Shown here in pieces: positions 1 through 7,385 of a DNA stretch of 39,677 nucleotides (position 1 is its first letter; each line of letters begins with the position of its first letter). Made by a program: the position numbers and the translations under genes. The stretch is from Microbacterium resistens NBRC 103078 (GTDB lineage Bacteria; Actinomycetota; Actinomycetes; Actinomycetales; Microbacteriaceae). Below the pieces are notes generated by a model that did no database searches, was not told the origin of the DNA, and worked only from the letters and a program-made list of their open reading frames with translations. The stretch lies in assembly GCF_001552355.1 (NCBI RefSeq), contig NZ_BCRA01000055.1, positions 1 through 39,677 of the forward strand, read 5' to 3'.

Positions 1-2
1 TC

Positions 3-164
3 TAGTCTTCCGGAGAGAGCTCGAGCTCGCGGTCCTGAGGGGCGGTCTTGGGGTTCTTTGAACCATTGCGTCGGGCCTTGCGGGTAGCACCAGCGCCGTT
101 GGTCTTGGCATCGTCGTGGGTCGTGGCCGCGGACCGCAACGGCCGGAAATGGCCGCAAGGGCGT
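3..164 (-). other. Possible C-terminal end of a chromosomal gene flanking the island
   Basis: On the minus strand an open frame with GC-rich third positions ends in TAG at 3-5. Its last residues read GSKNPKTAPQDRELELSPED, preceded by a stretch rich in Lys, Arg and Asn. The frame runs into a stop near 165 and has no good ATG, so it is either a frameshifted tail or chance. It lies outside the tRNA fragment and hairpin, where non-island chromosome would be expected. I do not recognise the family. Confidence 0.25.
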
Positions 165-212
165 CAAAGTGATGGGTTTTCGATGACCGGATCACATCCA
201 CCTACAGAAAGA

Positions 213-240
213 GTCCCGGAAACCCTTGAGTTTCCGGGAC
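213..240 (-). terminator. Hairpin terminator downstream of the tRNA-Pro fragment
   Basis: Perfect 11-bp arms (gtcccggaaac at 213-223, gtttccgggac at 230-240) with a 6-nt loop. On the minus strand the hairpin follows the tRNA 3' end by a few bases and is followed by a T-rich stretch (tctttctg). This is the usual place for a tRNA gene's own Rho-independent terminator, which suggests this side is the original chromosomal flank. Confidence 0.65.
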
Positions 241-247
241 CTCTCGG

Positions 248-289
248 TCGGGCTGACAGGATTTGAACCTGCGACCCCTTGACCCCCAG
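248..289 (-). tRNA. 3' fragment of tRNA-Pro(GGG), integration scar (att site)
   Basis: Read on the minus strand the segment has an anticodon loop CTGGGGG, the 3' anticodon strand, a variable region, a T-arm with the GGTTCAAAT core and an acceptor 3' strand CAGCCCG plus discriminator A. The base immediately upstream breaks the anticodon stem, and no D-arm or 5' acceptor strand follows. Only the 3' half is present, which is what a tyrosine recombinase leaves at one end of an element integrated in a tRNA gene. The intact tRNA would lie at the other end of the island, outside the window. It could also be a decayed tRNA unrelated to integration. Confidence 0.75.
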
Positions 290-342
290 GCGTCCAGATG
301 GCGACTTCGGACTCGCGACCCGCATGATTGCGGGCCTCTCAT

Positions 343-401
343 CATGCAGATCATGTCGTGGGATGCATGATCTGCATGGTTCTGGTCCCCTTCTGGTCCC
401 C
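343..401. repeat. 13-bp inverted repeat plus tandem 11-bp repeats next to the att site
   Basis: Arms catgcagatcatg (343-355) and catgatctgcatg (366-378) are perfect complements with a 10-nt loop. Immediately to the right the 11-mer ttctggtcccc occurs twice in tandem (380-390 and 391-401). The stretch from 290 to 492 has no convincing gene. The structures could be recombinase or excisionase arm sites, or a terminator for the minus-strand HIRAN-like gene, though no T-tract follows the hairpin. Confidence 0.5.
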
Positions 402-492
402 CCGAGGGCGTTCCCGTTGGGAGTCGAATGGCGCGGCGGATGCAACATGCAGAGCTGCCTTCCGCGTCATGCTAATCAAGAGACTCTGAGCG

Positions 493-909
493 TCATCCTG
501 GGCTCGCGTTGCCAAGTGTTTGGATGAACTTGCCAACCGCATCAGGGGCTGGCAGGTCGATCCGGAGTCGGATGCTTCCCGCTTTCGGTCCTGTGCCGTT
601 GACGATCGCAGCCCCGCCGAGTTGGTCGAGAAGCGGGCCTATGGCGTCTGCTGCATCGGCGGGCAGATGACCGACGCCGCGTCCGTTGGAGGTGACGGCG
701 ACCCCGGCTGGGGATCTTCGCGTGCGGGGCTGGGTGCGGAGGACGTAGGTGCGAGGCGCTTGGCTGTCGCGTTCGCGATCGTTCACGAGGTAGTGGGTCC
801 GTTCCAGCGTGACAGGCCGTGTCGGCAGGTGTCGGAGATCGGGGAGTTCGTGGTGGCGGCTGATGCGACCGGTTGTGATGTGTAGAAGTTGTTCCCACCA
901 TGCGGGCAT
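493..909 (-). CDS. Small HIRAN-like domain protein
   Basis: A 138-residue protein when started at the ATG giving MPAWWEQLLHI. That start is preceded by an AGGAGAAGG ribosome-binding site, whereas the longer frame from 957 has none obvious. The C-terminal half carries a pattern typical of HIRAN domains: a basic stretch, VAVTSNGRGVGHLP, then AIGPLLDQLG and a closing strand GSIRLRIDLP. HIRAN domains are DNA-end-binding modules found in HLTF/Rad5-type helicases and as stand-alone proteins on mobile elements. No helicase or nuclease is fused here. It is the gene nearest the att site, so it may belong to the element's own recombination module. The family call is from pattern only. Confidence 0.6.
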   Translation of the reverse strand: MPAWWEQLLHITTGRISRHHELPDLRHLPTRPVTLERTHYLVNDRERDSQAPRTYVLRTQPRTRRSPAGVAVTSNGRGVGHLPADAADAIGPLLDQLGGAAIVNGTGPKAGSIRLRIDLPAPDAVGKFIQTLGNASPG

Positions 910-1077
910 GAGCGCCCCTTCTCCTCGGATCCGTATGCCATCACCGAGGCGGAGCACGCTTCTACTATGTCAGCCCGTGCTGTGAATCCTCCCGCCAGCC
1001 GCGGGCCCGGACAGATCCGCAGAGGCAATGTCGTTGATCACCGGTTTTCTCGGGCGATTGAGCGTAGCGTGAGGAGC

Positions 1078-1242
1078 ATGTGGACAGTTCTTCTCATCTT
1101 GCTTGTGGCCTGGGTGGTGCTGTCGATCGTGGGATTCGTGTTCGAGGGCCTGCTCTGGTTGGCCATCATCGGGATCGTGCTCTTCATCGGCACCCTGATC
1201 TTCGGGATACTCCGTCAGCGCGCCAAGCGCGCCAAGACGTAG
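1078..1242 (+). CDS. Small two-helix membrane protein
   Basis: A 54-residue protein starting at the ATG of MWTVLLILLVAWVV, with GAGGAG close upstream. The frame stays open further upstream, but that sequence is not hydrophobic and has poor starts. Residues 3-22 and about 25-46 form two hydrophobic segments, followed by the basic tail RQRAKRAKT, which predicts a cytoplasmic C-terminus. It resembles the short hydrophobic proteins common in actinobacterial islands; function unknown. It ends 59 bp before the convergent lipid kinase gene. Confidence 0.7.
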   Translation: MWTVLLILLVAWVVLSIVGFVFEGLLWLAIIGIVLFIGTLIFGILRQRAKRAKT

Positions 1243-1301
1243 TCACCCCGCACGGGACGCACGGGGCGCGGTCCACCTTCCTTGCCGTTGCGCCTGGGTT
1301 T

Positions 1302-2339
1302 CTACGGGCGTGACGGCCGCTGCCGGGCGGCGGTGCTCTTCTCCACCACGATCGTTTGGGCCGGCACGCGCACGTGCAGGGCGCCCGGGCGGACGCTGAC
1401 GCGGACACGGGTGATGTGGCCGAAGCTGTCGCCGTCGAGTTCGATGAGGTGAGGGGCGTCGAACCGGGCTTCGAACCGGGTTCCTTGGACGTAGGCGAGT
1501 GCGTGGAGGTCGGGTGTCTGCTGGAGGATCTTGCGGCTGAGCGGGGAGCGGCGGGCGAGGCCTTGCAGGGTGAGGCGGGTTCCGATCCGCGCCCACCCGA
1601 AGCGTCCTGTCGGGCGCATCATTACGACGTCCAGCAGGCCGTCGTCGATGATCGCAGCGGGGATCAGGAGCATGTTCCCGGTGAGGGTTCCGCAGTTGCC
1701 GACGATGACCGTGTGCGCCCGGGTCGACCTCACCCGCCCTCCGTCGATTCGGTAGTCGAGATGGAAGAGCTTGTTCGCGATGACCGAGCGGGCGATCGGT
1801 GTGACGTACGCGAACCAGCCGAGATGCTTTTTCGCGATGATGCTTGTGCTCTCCGCCATCTCCGCATCCAGTCCGATGCCGGCCATGACCATGAACGTAT
1901 GCGAACGCCGGGCGCCGCTCTCGTCCTCGAGCTCAGCCACCCCGACATCCACGGACCGGTCCTCACCCGAGAACGCGGCGGAGACGCAGGCGGCGATGTC
2001 GTTGAGCGGCGCACCGACATCACGTGCGAGGAGATTACCGGTGCCCAGGGGAACCAGCGCGACCGGAATGCCCGTCCCTTGCATCACCTCCGCGACGGCT
2101 CGGACCGTGCCGTCGCCGCCCGCGACCATCACCACCGCCGGAGCAGCAGCGAGAGCGTGCTCCGCGGCCGCCCGGCCCGCGTCGTCGCTGCGCGTCTCGT
2201 ACCAGCGCGTCTGCTCCCACCTATGCTGGGCCTCATACTCCGCGACCACGGGGCGAAGCCGCTCCAGCGGGGTCTTCACAGGGTTGTAGACGACGGCGGC
2301 GTGCCCTCGCCCGGCTGCCGTGTGGTCGTGCGTGCTCAC
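1302..2339 (-). CDS. Diacylglycerol kinase-family lipid kinase
   Basis: 345 residues, about the usual size for YegS/DgkB-type lipid kinases, which phosphorylate lipid hydroxyl groups with ATP at the inner face of the membrane. The nucleotide-binding motif GGDGT is at residues 74-78, followed by PLGTGNLLARDVG near 97-109 and an acidic/glycine-rich segment GIGLDAEMAE further on, all characteristic of the DAGK catalytic domain. The start is GTG and its first bases overlap the TGA of the upstream desaturase (GTGA), so the two are translationally coupled. That suggests a shared membrane-lipid modification role. The exact lipid substrate cannot be read from sequence. Confidence 0.85.
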   Translation of the reverse strand: MSTHDHTAAGRGHAAVVYNPVKTPLERLRPVVAEYEAQHRWEQTRWYETRSDDAGRAAAEHALAAAPAVVMVAGGDGTVRAVAEVMQGTGIPVALVPLGTGNLLARDVGAPLNDIAACVSAAFSGEDRSVDVGVAELEDESGARRSHTFMVMAGIGLDAEMAESTSIIAKKHLGWFAYVTPIARSVIANKLFHLDYRIDGGRVRSTRAHTVIVGNCGTLTGNMLLIPAAIIDDGLLDVVMMRPTGRFGWARIGTRLTLQGLARRSPLSRKILQQTPDLHALAYVQGTRFEARFDAPHLIELDGDSFGHITRVRVSVRPGALHVRVPAQTIVVEKSTAARQRPSRP

Positions 2340-3448
2340 TGCGGGACTGCGGTGAAGTAGCGGCGCTGCTCGACCAGGGGGCAGGTGAACACGTCGCGCT
2401 CCCCGAGTCCGACACGGTTGATGTACCGCACGATGATCGCATAGGACGCCAGCAGCCCCGTCTGCACATACGGCACATCATGGCTCCGGCAGTAGGCGGC
2501 GATGATGGGCGCTGCCTTGCGCAGGTGAGGGCGCGGCATGGACGGGAACAGGTGATGCTCGATCTGATAATTCAACCCGCCCATCGCGGTGTCGAGCAGA
2601 CGTCCGCCGCGGACGTTTCGGCTCATCATCGCCTGGCGGCGCAGGAAGTCGAAGCTCGCATCGCTCGGCACGATCGGCATCCCCTTGTGGTTCGGGGCGA
2701 ACGAGACGCCCATGTAGAACCCGAAAAGCCCGAGCTGCACCGCGAGGAACACGAACGCGATGCCCGGCGACAGCACGAGGAAGACGAGCACCGGGAAACC
2801 GACCAGGCGGACCAAGAGGAACCCGATCTCGACCCATCTTCTGCTCAACGGACCGCGCGTGACCACCCGACGCACCCCGGACGCATGCAGCGAGACGCCC
2901 TCCAGGAGCAGGATCGGGAAGAAAAAGATCCCCTGATGCGAGCGCAACCACGACAGGACCCGCCCTCTCGGCGCGGCACGCTCCGGAGCCACGACGATCA
3001 CCGGCAGCTCAATGTCGGGATCGGATCCCAGCTTGTTCGGATTCGCGTGGTGACGGGTGTGCTTGTGCTGCCACCATCCGTAGCTCATCCCCACCAGCAG
3101 GTCGCCGAGCACGAGACTTGTCCAGTCGTTCCACTTGCCAGAGACGAAGATCTGCCGGTGCGCCGAATCATGCCCGAGAAAGGCGATCTGCGTGAACACG
3201 ACCGCCAGGAACGCCGCCGTGAACAGCTGCCACCACGTGTCACCGATCCACACGAACACCAGCAGACCGCCAGCGAGCACAAGCGGCAAGCCGATCAGCT
3301 TCGACCAGTAATACCCATACCGGCGACGTAACAGCCCCTGATCCCGGATCGTCTTCGCCAGGGCCGTGAACTCACTCCCAGCCCTGCCGCTCCGCCGATC
3401 CATCGAGCGCGGTGTGGTCGAACGAAACCCACCCATGATGCGCCCCAC
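2336..3448 (-). CDS. Membrane fatty acid desaturase
   Basis: 370 residues with the three histidine clusters of the integral-membrane desaturases: HDSAH at 93-97, HKHTRHH at 128-134 and QIEHH at 295-299, plus a fourth His in NHKGMP near 253. These ligate the di-iron centre that introduces a double bond into an acyl chain. Hydrophobic segments flank the clusters (about 53-92 and 175-250). The QIEHHLFP form is typical of front-end/acyl-CoA or linoleoyl-type desaturases, including DesA3-like actinobacterial enzymes. GTG at 3448 opens the frame; an ATG at 3436 is a good alternative. It is coupled to the downstream lipid kinase. Confidence 0.88.
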   Translation of the reverse strand: MGRIMGGFRSTTPRSMDRRSGRAGSEFTALAKTIRDQGLLRRRYGYYWSKLIGLPLVLAGGLLVFVWIGDTWWQLFTAAFLAVVFTQIAFLGHDSAHRQIFVSGKWNDWTSLVLGDLLVGMSYGWWQHKHTRHHANPNKLGSDPDIELPVIVVAPERAAPRGRVLSWLRSHQGIFFFPILLLEGVSLHASGVRRVVTRGPLSRRWVEIGFLLVRLVGFPVLVFLVLSPGIAFVFLAVQLGLFGFYMGVSFAPNHKGMPIVPSDASFDFLRRQAMMSRNVRGGRLLDTAMGGLNYQIEHHLFPSMPRPHLRKAAPIIAAYCRSHDVPYVQTGLLASYAIIVRYINRVGLGERDVFTCPLVEQRRYFTAVPQ

Positions 3449-3469
3449 ATCCCACGGCCACGGACGCCA

Positions 3470-4009
3470 TCAACGCCCGTGACCACCCTCGTCAGTCCAG
3501 TCGTCGATGCGGGCGCGATCGTCGGTCGCCGCGGCATGCCGATCCGGCTCAGGCATTCGTGTCTCGGAGGTGCGGAACGTCACCGACTCCGCGAGAGCCG
3601 CGACAGAGGCCGCTCTGTCATGCTCACCCGCAGCCGCCTCGCGGAACCGGACCGCCGCCGCATCCTGCTTCGCACGGACACCCTCGCTGATCTCCGCCAG
3701 CCTGTCGGCAAGCACCCCACCGAGACCGTCGCGCAACTCCTCAAGATTCGTGTTCGCGATCTCCAAGCGACGATCCGAGATCGTCAGCTCGACGGTCGAG
3801 TACCCAGCCTTCGCGAGACGGTCCCGCGTCTCGCTCCCCAGGATCTCCGTGATCTCGTCCCGTTCGGGGCGGCGCGTGAACACCGCCTCCACCGTGTAAC
3901 GATCCGGGGCCTCATCAGTCATCAGCGCCGCAGGCAACGAACCCACCAGCACCGATCCCAGGCCCAGCGTCGCGGTATCTGCACCGCTCGTTCGTGTCTG
4001 CGTATCCAT
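3470..4009 (-). CDS. Conserved-looking hypothetical protein upstream of the desaturase
   Basis: 179 residues from ATG at 4009 (MDTQTRTSG). I do not recognise the family. An N-terminal low-complexity Thr/Ala/Gly stretch is followed by a mixed alpha/beta region (RYTVEAVFTRRP, STVELTISDRRLEIAN) and then a long charged helical region (about 95-150) that could form a coiled coil. The C-terminus is acidic and hydrophilic. There is no signal peptide or membrane segment. It ends 21 bp before the desaturase start on the same strand, so it probably heads the same operon. Strand-wide third-position GC supports it being a real gene. Confidence 0.55.
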   Translation of the reverse strand: MDTQTRTSGADTATLGLGSVLVGSLPAALMTDEAPDRYTVEAVFTRRPERDEITEILGSETRDRLAKAGYSTVELTISDRRLEIANTNLEELRDGLGGVLADRLAEISEGVRAKQDAAAVRFREAAAGEHDRAASVAALAESVTFRTSETRMPEPDRHAAATDDRARIDDWTDEGGHGR

Positions 4010-4215
4010 AACCCCACGGTACGCCCCCAACATGTACGCCTCACAGGTTCAACCAAATTGAAGCGCCCTGCCCGCGGGTGAGAACGAGCGTAAGCGGCCG
4101 GGCACGCCTGCCGCAGAGCAGGTGGATCTTCGTCATCGAACCGCCCCGTGCCCCGCAAGCGACGTCGGCGACAGTCAGCATTGCTGTTTGGCGACCTCGT
4201 CAACAGCAGAGTGCC
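4010..4215. other. Intergenic region with no gene recognised
   Basis: Between the hypothetical gene and the tiny frame after SulP. Short frames on both strands have poor amino-acid composition, and no RNA gene or clear repeat was seen. A promoter for the minus-strand hypothetical-desaturase-kinase operon is expected just above 4010, but no convincing -35/-10 pair stands out. Confidence 0.3.
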
Positions 4216-4305
4216 CTACTCATCCGTGGCCCACGAACGTCCGTGCTCCTCAGTGAAGGAGAGGGCACGCCAGGTGTAGAGGTCGCTCATGTGGGCGGGG
4301 ATCAT
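4216..4305 (-). CDS. Possible 29-residue protein coupled to SulP
   Basis: A 29-residue frame (starts MIPAHMSDLYTWRALSFTEE) whose ATG overlaps the SulP stop as ATGA, the usual sign of translational coupling. It ends in TAG at 4216-4218. The composition (Trp, Tyr, His, acidic residues) is protein-like, but the length gives little statistical weight. It could be a true small protein or the surviving start of a lost third gene of the ArsR-SulP operon. No function is suggested. Confidence 0.3.
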   Translation of the reverse strand: MIPAHMSDLYTWRALSFTEEHGRSWATDE

Positions 4306-5978
4306 GCGTCCGATGCTCCGTTCTGATGCCCGCGCCTCGTGGTCGCATCCTGGGTCCGTGCCCTGCGGATGTGGCTACGGGCATGAGCGATCGCGGGGTC
4401 CAGGTCGGTGTAGAGGTGGTTGTGGTGGCGGAGGGATGCGATCACGCCGACTCGGGTTGCGAGTTGCAGGTGTTTGGGTGGAATGCCTTTGATGAGGACG
4501 GTGATCCCCCGCCGCTCGAGGGTGTGGACGAGTTCGGTGAGGACTTGCGCGCCGGTCGCGTCGAGGACCTGCAGCCCGGACAGCCGCAGGATCACGACAG
4601 TCACATTCTGGATGGTGCCGATGCGAGCGACGATGCGTTCGGCCGCTCCGAAGAACAGTGCCCCATCGAGGCGGAACAGGGCGATGCGATCGTCCCCGGG
4701 CTCCGCAGGCGCGGGGAGTTCTTCCCGGTGCACGCCGGCAGAGATCGCAAGGCGACGCAACGTGAAGAACGCGGCGGCGAGGACCCCAATTCCGACGGCG
4801 TAGATGAGATCCACGCTCACGGTGATCACCGCGGTGACCACGAACACGAGCGCGTCGGAGCGGGTGGAGCGGAGAATCGTGCGGATCGTGGTGAGGGAGA
4901 TCATTCGGGTCGCGGTCACCATCAGCACCCCCGACAGCGCAGCCAGCGGGATCGTGGATACGACGGTGCTTGCCGCGTAGACGACGACGAGCAGGATCAG
5001 GGAGTGGACAATCGCGGCGACCCGGGTGCGGGCACCGGATCGGATGTTCACTGCGGTGCGGGCGATCGCCCCCGTTGCGGGCATGCCTCCGAACAGTCCG
5101 GAACCGAGGGAGGCGAGGCCTTGCCCGACGAGTTCCCGGTCCGCATCGTAGGGGCCGGTGTCGGAGATCGAGGCGGCGACCCGGGCGGACAGCAGCGATT
5201 CGATCGCCGCGAGAGCGGCGATCGTGCACGCCGGCCCCATCAGCGCGAGTACCGTTGCGGGGTCTGCGACCGGAAGGAGTGGGGCGGGCAGCGATGCCGG
5301 GAGCTCCCCGATCGACGGCACCGGAACCTGGAACACCACAACCAGCACGGTGACGACGATGATCGCGATAATCGAGCCGGGGAGCGCCCGGTGCAGTTTC
5401 GGGGCCAGCACCATGATCGCCGCGACCGTACCGGCGATGGCGAGTGACCACCACATTGTGGGCAGATCCACCGTGCCGGCGGCTTCTATGGCGGCGACGG
5501 CGGCGTTGCTGCTGGGACCTGCGGGCACGCCGAGAGCGGCCGGGATCTGCTGCAGGAAGATGATGACCGCGATCCCCAACGTGAAGCCCTCGATGACCGG
5601 CCACGGGATGAACGTCACCGCGTTCCCCAGGCGCAGCAGGCCCGCGAGGAGCACAATGCCCCCAGCCATCACGCACACCACGGGCAGGACGGTGAGCCCG
5701 TGAGCGGCGATCACCGGTCCGAGGACGACGACCATCGCACCCGTCGGGCCGGAGACCTGCACGTTCGATCCACCGAAGACAGCAGCGATGACCCCGGCGA
5801 TGATCGCCGTCACCAACCCGGACGCGGCACCGGCACCCGAGGACACTCCGAACGCCAACGCGAGGGGCAACGCCACGACCCCGACCGTCACCCCGGCGAG
5901 CACATCACGCCGCCACGACCGCGGGACCTCCCGGTAGTCCGCCCGCCGCGGCCACAACCCGGCCAGCCCTCGCGCCAT
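4302..5978 (-). CDS. SulP/SLC26-family anion transporter with STAS domain
   Basis: 558 residues, full length for bacterial SulP permeases. After a short basic cytoplasmic tail, residues 26-410 hold ten or more hydrophobic segments, including the conserved start DVLAGVTVGVVALPLALAFG. A C-terminal STAS domain follows (about 430-535), with the DATG motif in LQVLDATGAQVL at the usual phosphorylatable position. SulP proteins move sulfate, bicarbonate or dicarboxylates with H+ or Na+ across the cytoplasmic membrane. It lies 19 bp downstream of an ArsR-type regulator on the same strand, so the two form an operon. The anion cannot be told from sequence, and no carbonic anhydrase or sulfate-assimilation gene is nearby. 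Confidence 0.88.
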   Translation of the reverse strand: MARGLAGLWPRRADYREVPRSWRRDVLAGVTVGVVALPLALAFGVSSGAGAASGLVTAIIAGVIAAVFGGSNVQVSGPTGAMVVVLGPVIAAHGLTVLPVVCVMAGGIVLLAGLLRLGNAVTFIPWPVIEGFTLGIAVIIFLQQIPAALGVPAGPSSNAAVAAIEAAGTVDLPTMWWSLAIAGTVAAIMVLAPKLHRALPGSIIAIIVVTVLVVVFQVPVPSIGELPASLPAPLLPVADPATVLALMGPACTIAALAAIESLLSARVAASISDTGPYDADRELVGQGLASLGSGLFGGMPATGAIARTAVNIRSGARTRVAAIVHSLILLVVVYAASTVVSTIPLAALSGVLMVTATRMISLTTIRTILRSTRSDALVFVVTAVITVSVDLIYAVGIGVLAAAFFTLRRLAISAGVHREELPAPAEPGDDRIALFRLDGALFFGAAERIVARIGTIQNVTVVILRLSGLQVLDATGAQVLTELVHTLERRGITVLIKGIPPKHLQLATRVGVIASLRHHNHLYTDLDPAIAHARSHIRRARTQDATTRRGHQNGASDA

Positions 5979-5997
5979 CAGCGGGCCCCCGGACTTC

Positions 5998-6372
5998 TCA
6001 TGCCGCGCCGGGACGTGAAATGTCGGGGAGGGACACCGCGGACACCAGCTGCTGCTGCGTCGTGTGCAGCAGCTCGGTCAGAAGCGCGCGGGCCGCGCTG
6101 AGAAGATCCACGACCTGCGGATGCGCCACCCGGTAGAACACCAGGCTTCCCCGGCGTTCGGCAGCAACAAGATGGTGCTTGCGGAGCACGGACAGATGCT
6201 GCGACAGATGCGACGCCTCGAGGCCCGTGTCCGCCAGCAGTTCCGACACCGACGTCTCCGGCTGTGAGCACAGCACTTCCAGCACTCGCACCCGGACCGG
6301 GTGCGAGAGCCCCTTGAACAGGTTTGCCTTCACCTCATACAACGGACGCTGCGCATCCCACGTGTCTGCCAC
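5998..6372 (-). CDS. ArsR/SmtB-type winged-helix repressor
   Basis: 124 residues. The winged-helix core covers about 15-95, with the recognition helix in LEASHLSQHLSVLRKHHLV followed by the wing RRGSLVFYRV. The classical alpha-3 metal site (ELCVCD) is absent; the only Cys nearby is in VLEVLCSQPE, so the inducer is not evidently a thiophilic metal. It is the first gene of an operon with SulP 19 bp downstream. A perfect inverted repeat 22 bp upstream of the start (6395-6412) is the probable operator, so autoregulation of regulator and transporter is likely. Confidence 0.85.
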   Translation of the reverse strand: MADTWDAQRPLYEVKANLFKGLSHPVRVRVLEVLCSQPETSVSELLADTGLEASHLSQHLSVLRKHHLVAAERRGSLVFYRVAHPQVVDLLSAARALLTELLHTTQQQLVSAVSLPDISRPGAA

Positions 6373-6394
6373 AACAACACCTCCCGATTGATGA

Positions 6395-6412
6395 ATCCAT
6401 CATACGATGGAT
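6395..6412. promoter_or_regulatory. Inverted repeat, probable ArsR operator
   Basis: ATCCATC (6395-6401), a 4-nt spacer, then GATGGAT (6406-6412): perfect 7-bp arms in an AT-rich patch between the divergent arsR-like gene and the small gene at 6456. Spacing and placement suit an ArsR dimer. Confidence 0.6.
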
Positions 6413-6455
6413 ACTCATATCCGCTACTCGCCCCGCTGCACCGATTGGACCTGCG

Positions 6456-6605
6456 ATGAAGACCGCCTTTACCTTCACCCTCACCATGGGGTTGCTGCTG
6501 TTCGGGATCTGGCTCCTCGGTGCCGCGTTCTCCGCACCGAGCGGGCAAGCGTTCGTCTTCATCGGCGGCCTGCTGTGCATCGCACTGACTCGACACCCCA
6601 TCTGA
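6456..6605 (+). CDS. Small membrane protein divergent from ArsR
   Basis: 49 residues from the ATG at 6456, with two hydrophobic segments (TFTLTMGLLLFGIWLLGAAF and AFVFIGGLLCIALT) joined by a short Ser/Gly loop. A longer upstream frame is open but reads through the ArsR operator and is unlikely. It is divergent from the ArsR-SulP operon and could share its promoter region and control. Function unknown. Confidence 0.5.
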   Translation: MKTAFTFTLTMGLLLFGIWLLGAAFSAPSGQAFVFIGGLLCIALTRHPI

Positions 6606-6777
6606 GCCCGCCGTCGGCGCGGTCGCGGTGCTCGTCGATGAACGCGACTATCGCTGGTGTGGCCGGTCGAGTTCGGCCGCGAAGAAAGCCGAAGCCGCCT
6701 TCAAGATCGGCGGATTCAACCGGTCAGCGCAATGAGTGCTGTGAGATGAAGCAGACGCTGATCTCGGGAGGCATTCG
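6606..6777 (+). other. Remnant sequence upstream of the IS30 fragment
   Basis: A short frame reads like coding sequence (ending GRSSSAAKKAEAAFKIGGF and a few residues) but has no start and no recognised family. It is probably a scrap of another gene at a recombination joint. Confidence 0.2.
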
Positions 6778-7175
6778 TTGCAGGGCAAGCATGGTCATCT
6801 CAGTCGTGAGCAGAAGCAGCTCGCGCTCCGTCTCCACTCGAAGGGGTGGCGGCTCATCGATATCGCCCGCGAGATCGGCTGCACGGCCCCGATGGTCGGC
6901 CGCATGGCGCGGGAAGGGCGTCACCTCGACGGGAAGCCGTTCGGCTGGGAGCCGCGCGAGGGGCATCTGACGGTCTTCGATCGTGAGGAGATCCTGGTTG
7001 GTCTCGCGCGCGGTGACACGTTGACCGCGATCGCGCTCGCCCTGGGACGGGCGGTGTCGACGGTCAGCCGCGAGGTCAAGCGCGGCGGCGGGCGGGAGGG
7101 GTACTCGGCGTGGCGGGCGCATGAGGACGCGCGAGAGCAGGCCCGCCGACCGAAGCCGTTCAAGCTTGACGGTGG
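6778..7175 (+). pseudogene. IS30-family transposase, N-terminal fragment
   Basis: From a TTG start (GGGAGG about 6 nt upstream) the frame gives HGHLSREQKQLALRLHSKGW, IDIAREIGCT and a second helix-turn-helix, TLTAIALALGRAVSTVSREV. This twin-HTH organisation belongs to IS30-type transposases. Homology stops after about 130 residues, before any of the catalytic DDE core, where the sequence joins the tail of a DNA ligase gene. No matching right end of the IS was found, so this is a dead fragment. Confidence 0.75.
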
Positions 7176-7313
7176 ACACTCACTCTCGTCGAGCCCATGG
7201 TCGTCGAGATCTCGGCGGACATCGCAATGACCGGCGACTCCTTCCGGCACGCGGTGCGGTTCGTGCGCGCGCGGCCCGAGATCCCGGTCGCAGAGGTGGC
7301 CGTCGCGACCTGA
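7176..7313 (+). pseudogene. ATP-dependent DNA ligase, C-terminal fragment
   Basis: In the frame set at 7185 the sequence reads LVEPMVVEISADIAMTGDSF, then RHAVRFVRARPEIPV, and ends in TGA at 7311-7313. This matches the end of the OB domain of actinobacterial LigC-type ATP-dependent ligases, which close with a valine-rich strand and an FRHxxRFxRxRPD-like motif. The adenylation domain is absent and the frame is joined directly to IS30 transposase sequence, so it is not functional. Confidence 0.6.
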
Positions 7314-7385
7314 CATCCCGGCATGTCCTCCATGCCGTTCACGATGTCGAGGCGCTCAGCGCTTGCTCTCCTGCATCGTCTGGCT

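Noticed and set aside
2024..3331. 435-codon plus-strand open frame
   Set aside because: It is antisense to the desaturase and lipid kinase, has His/Arg/Gln-rich shadow composition and no domain pattern; the minus-strand genes have catalytic motifs.
4326..5676. Long open frames antisense or out of frame to SulP
   Set aside because: Asp/Gly/Arg-rich shadows of a high-GC membrane protein gene; no motifs.
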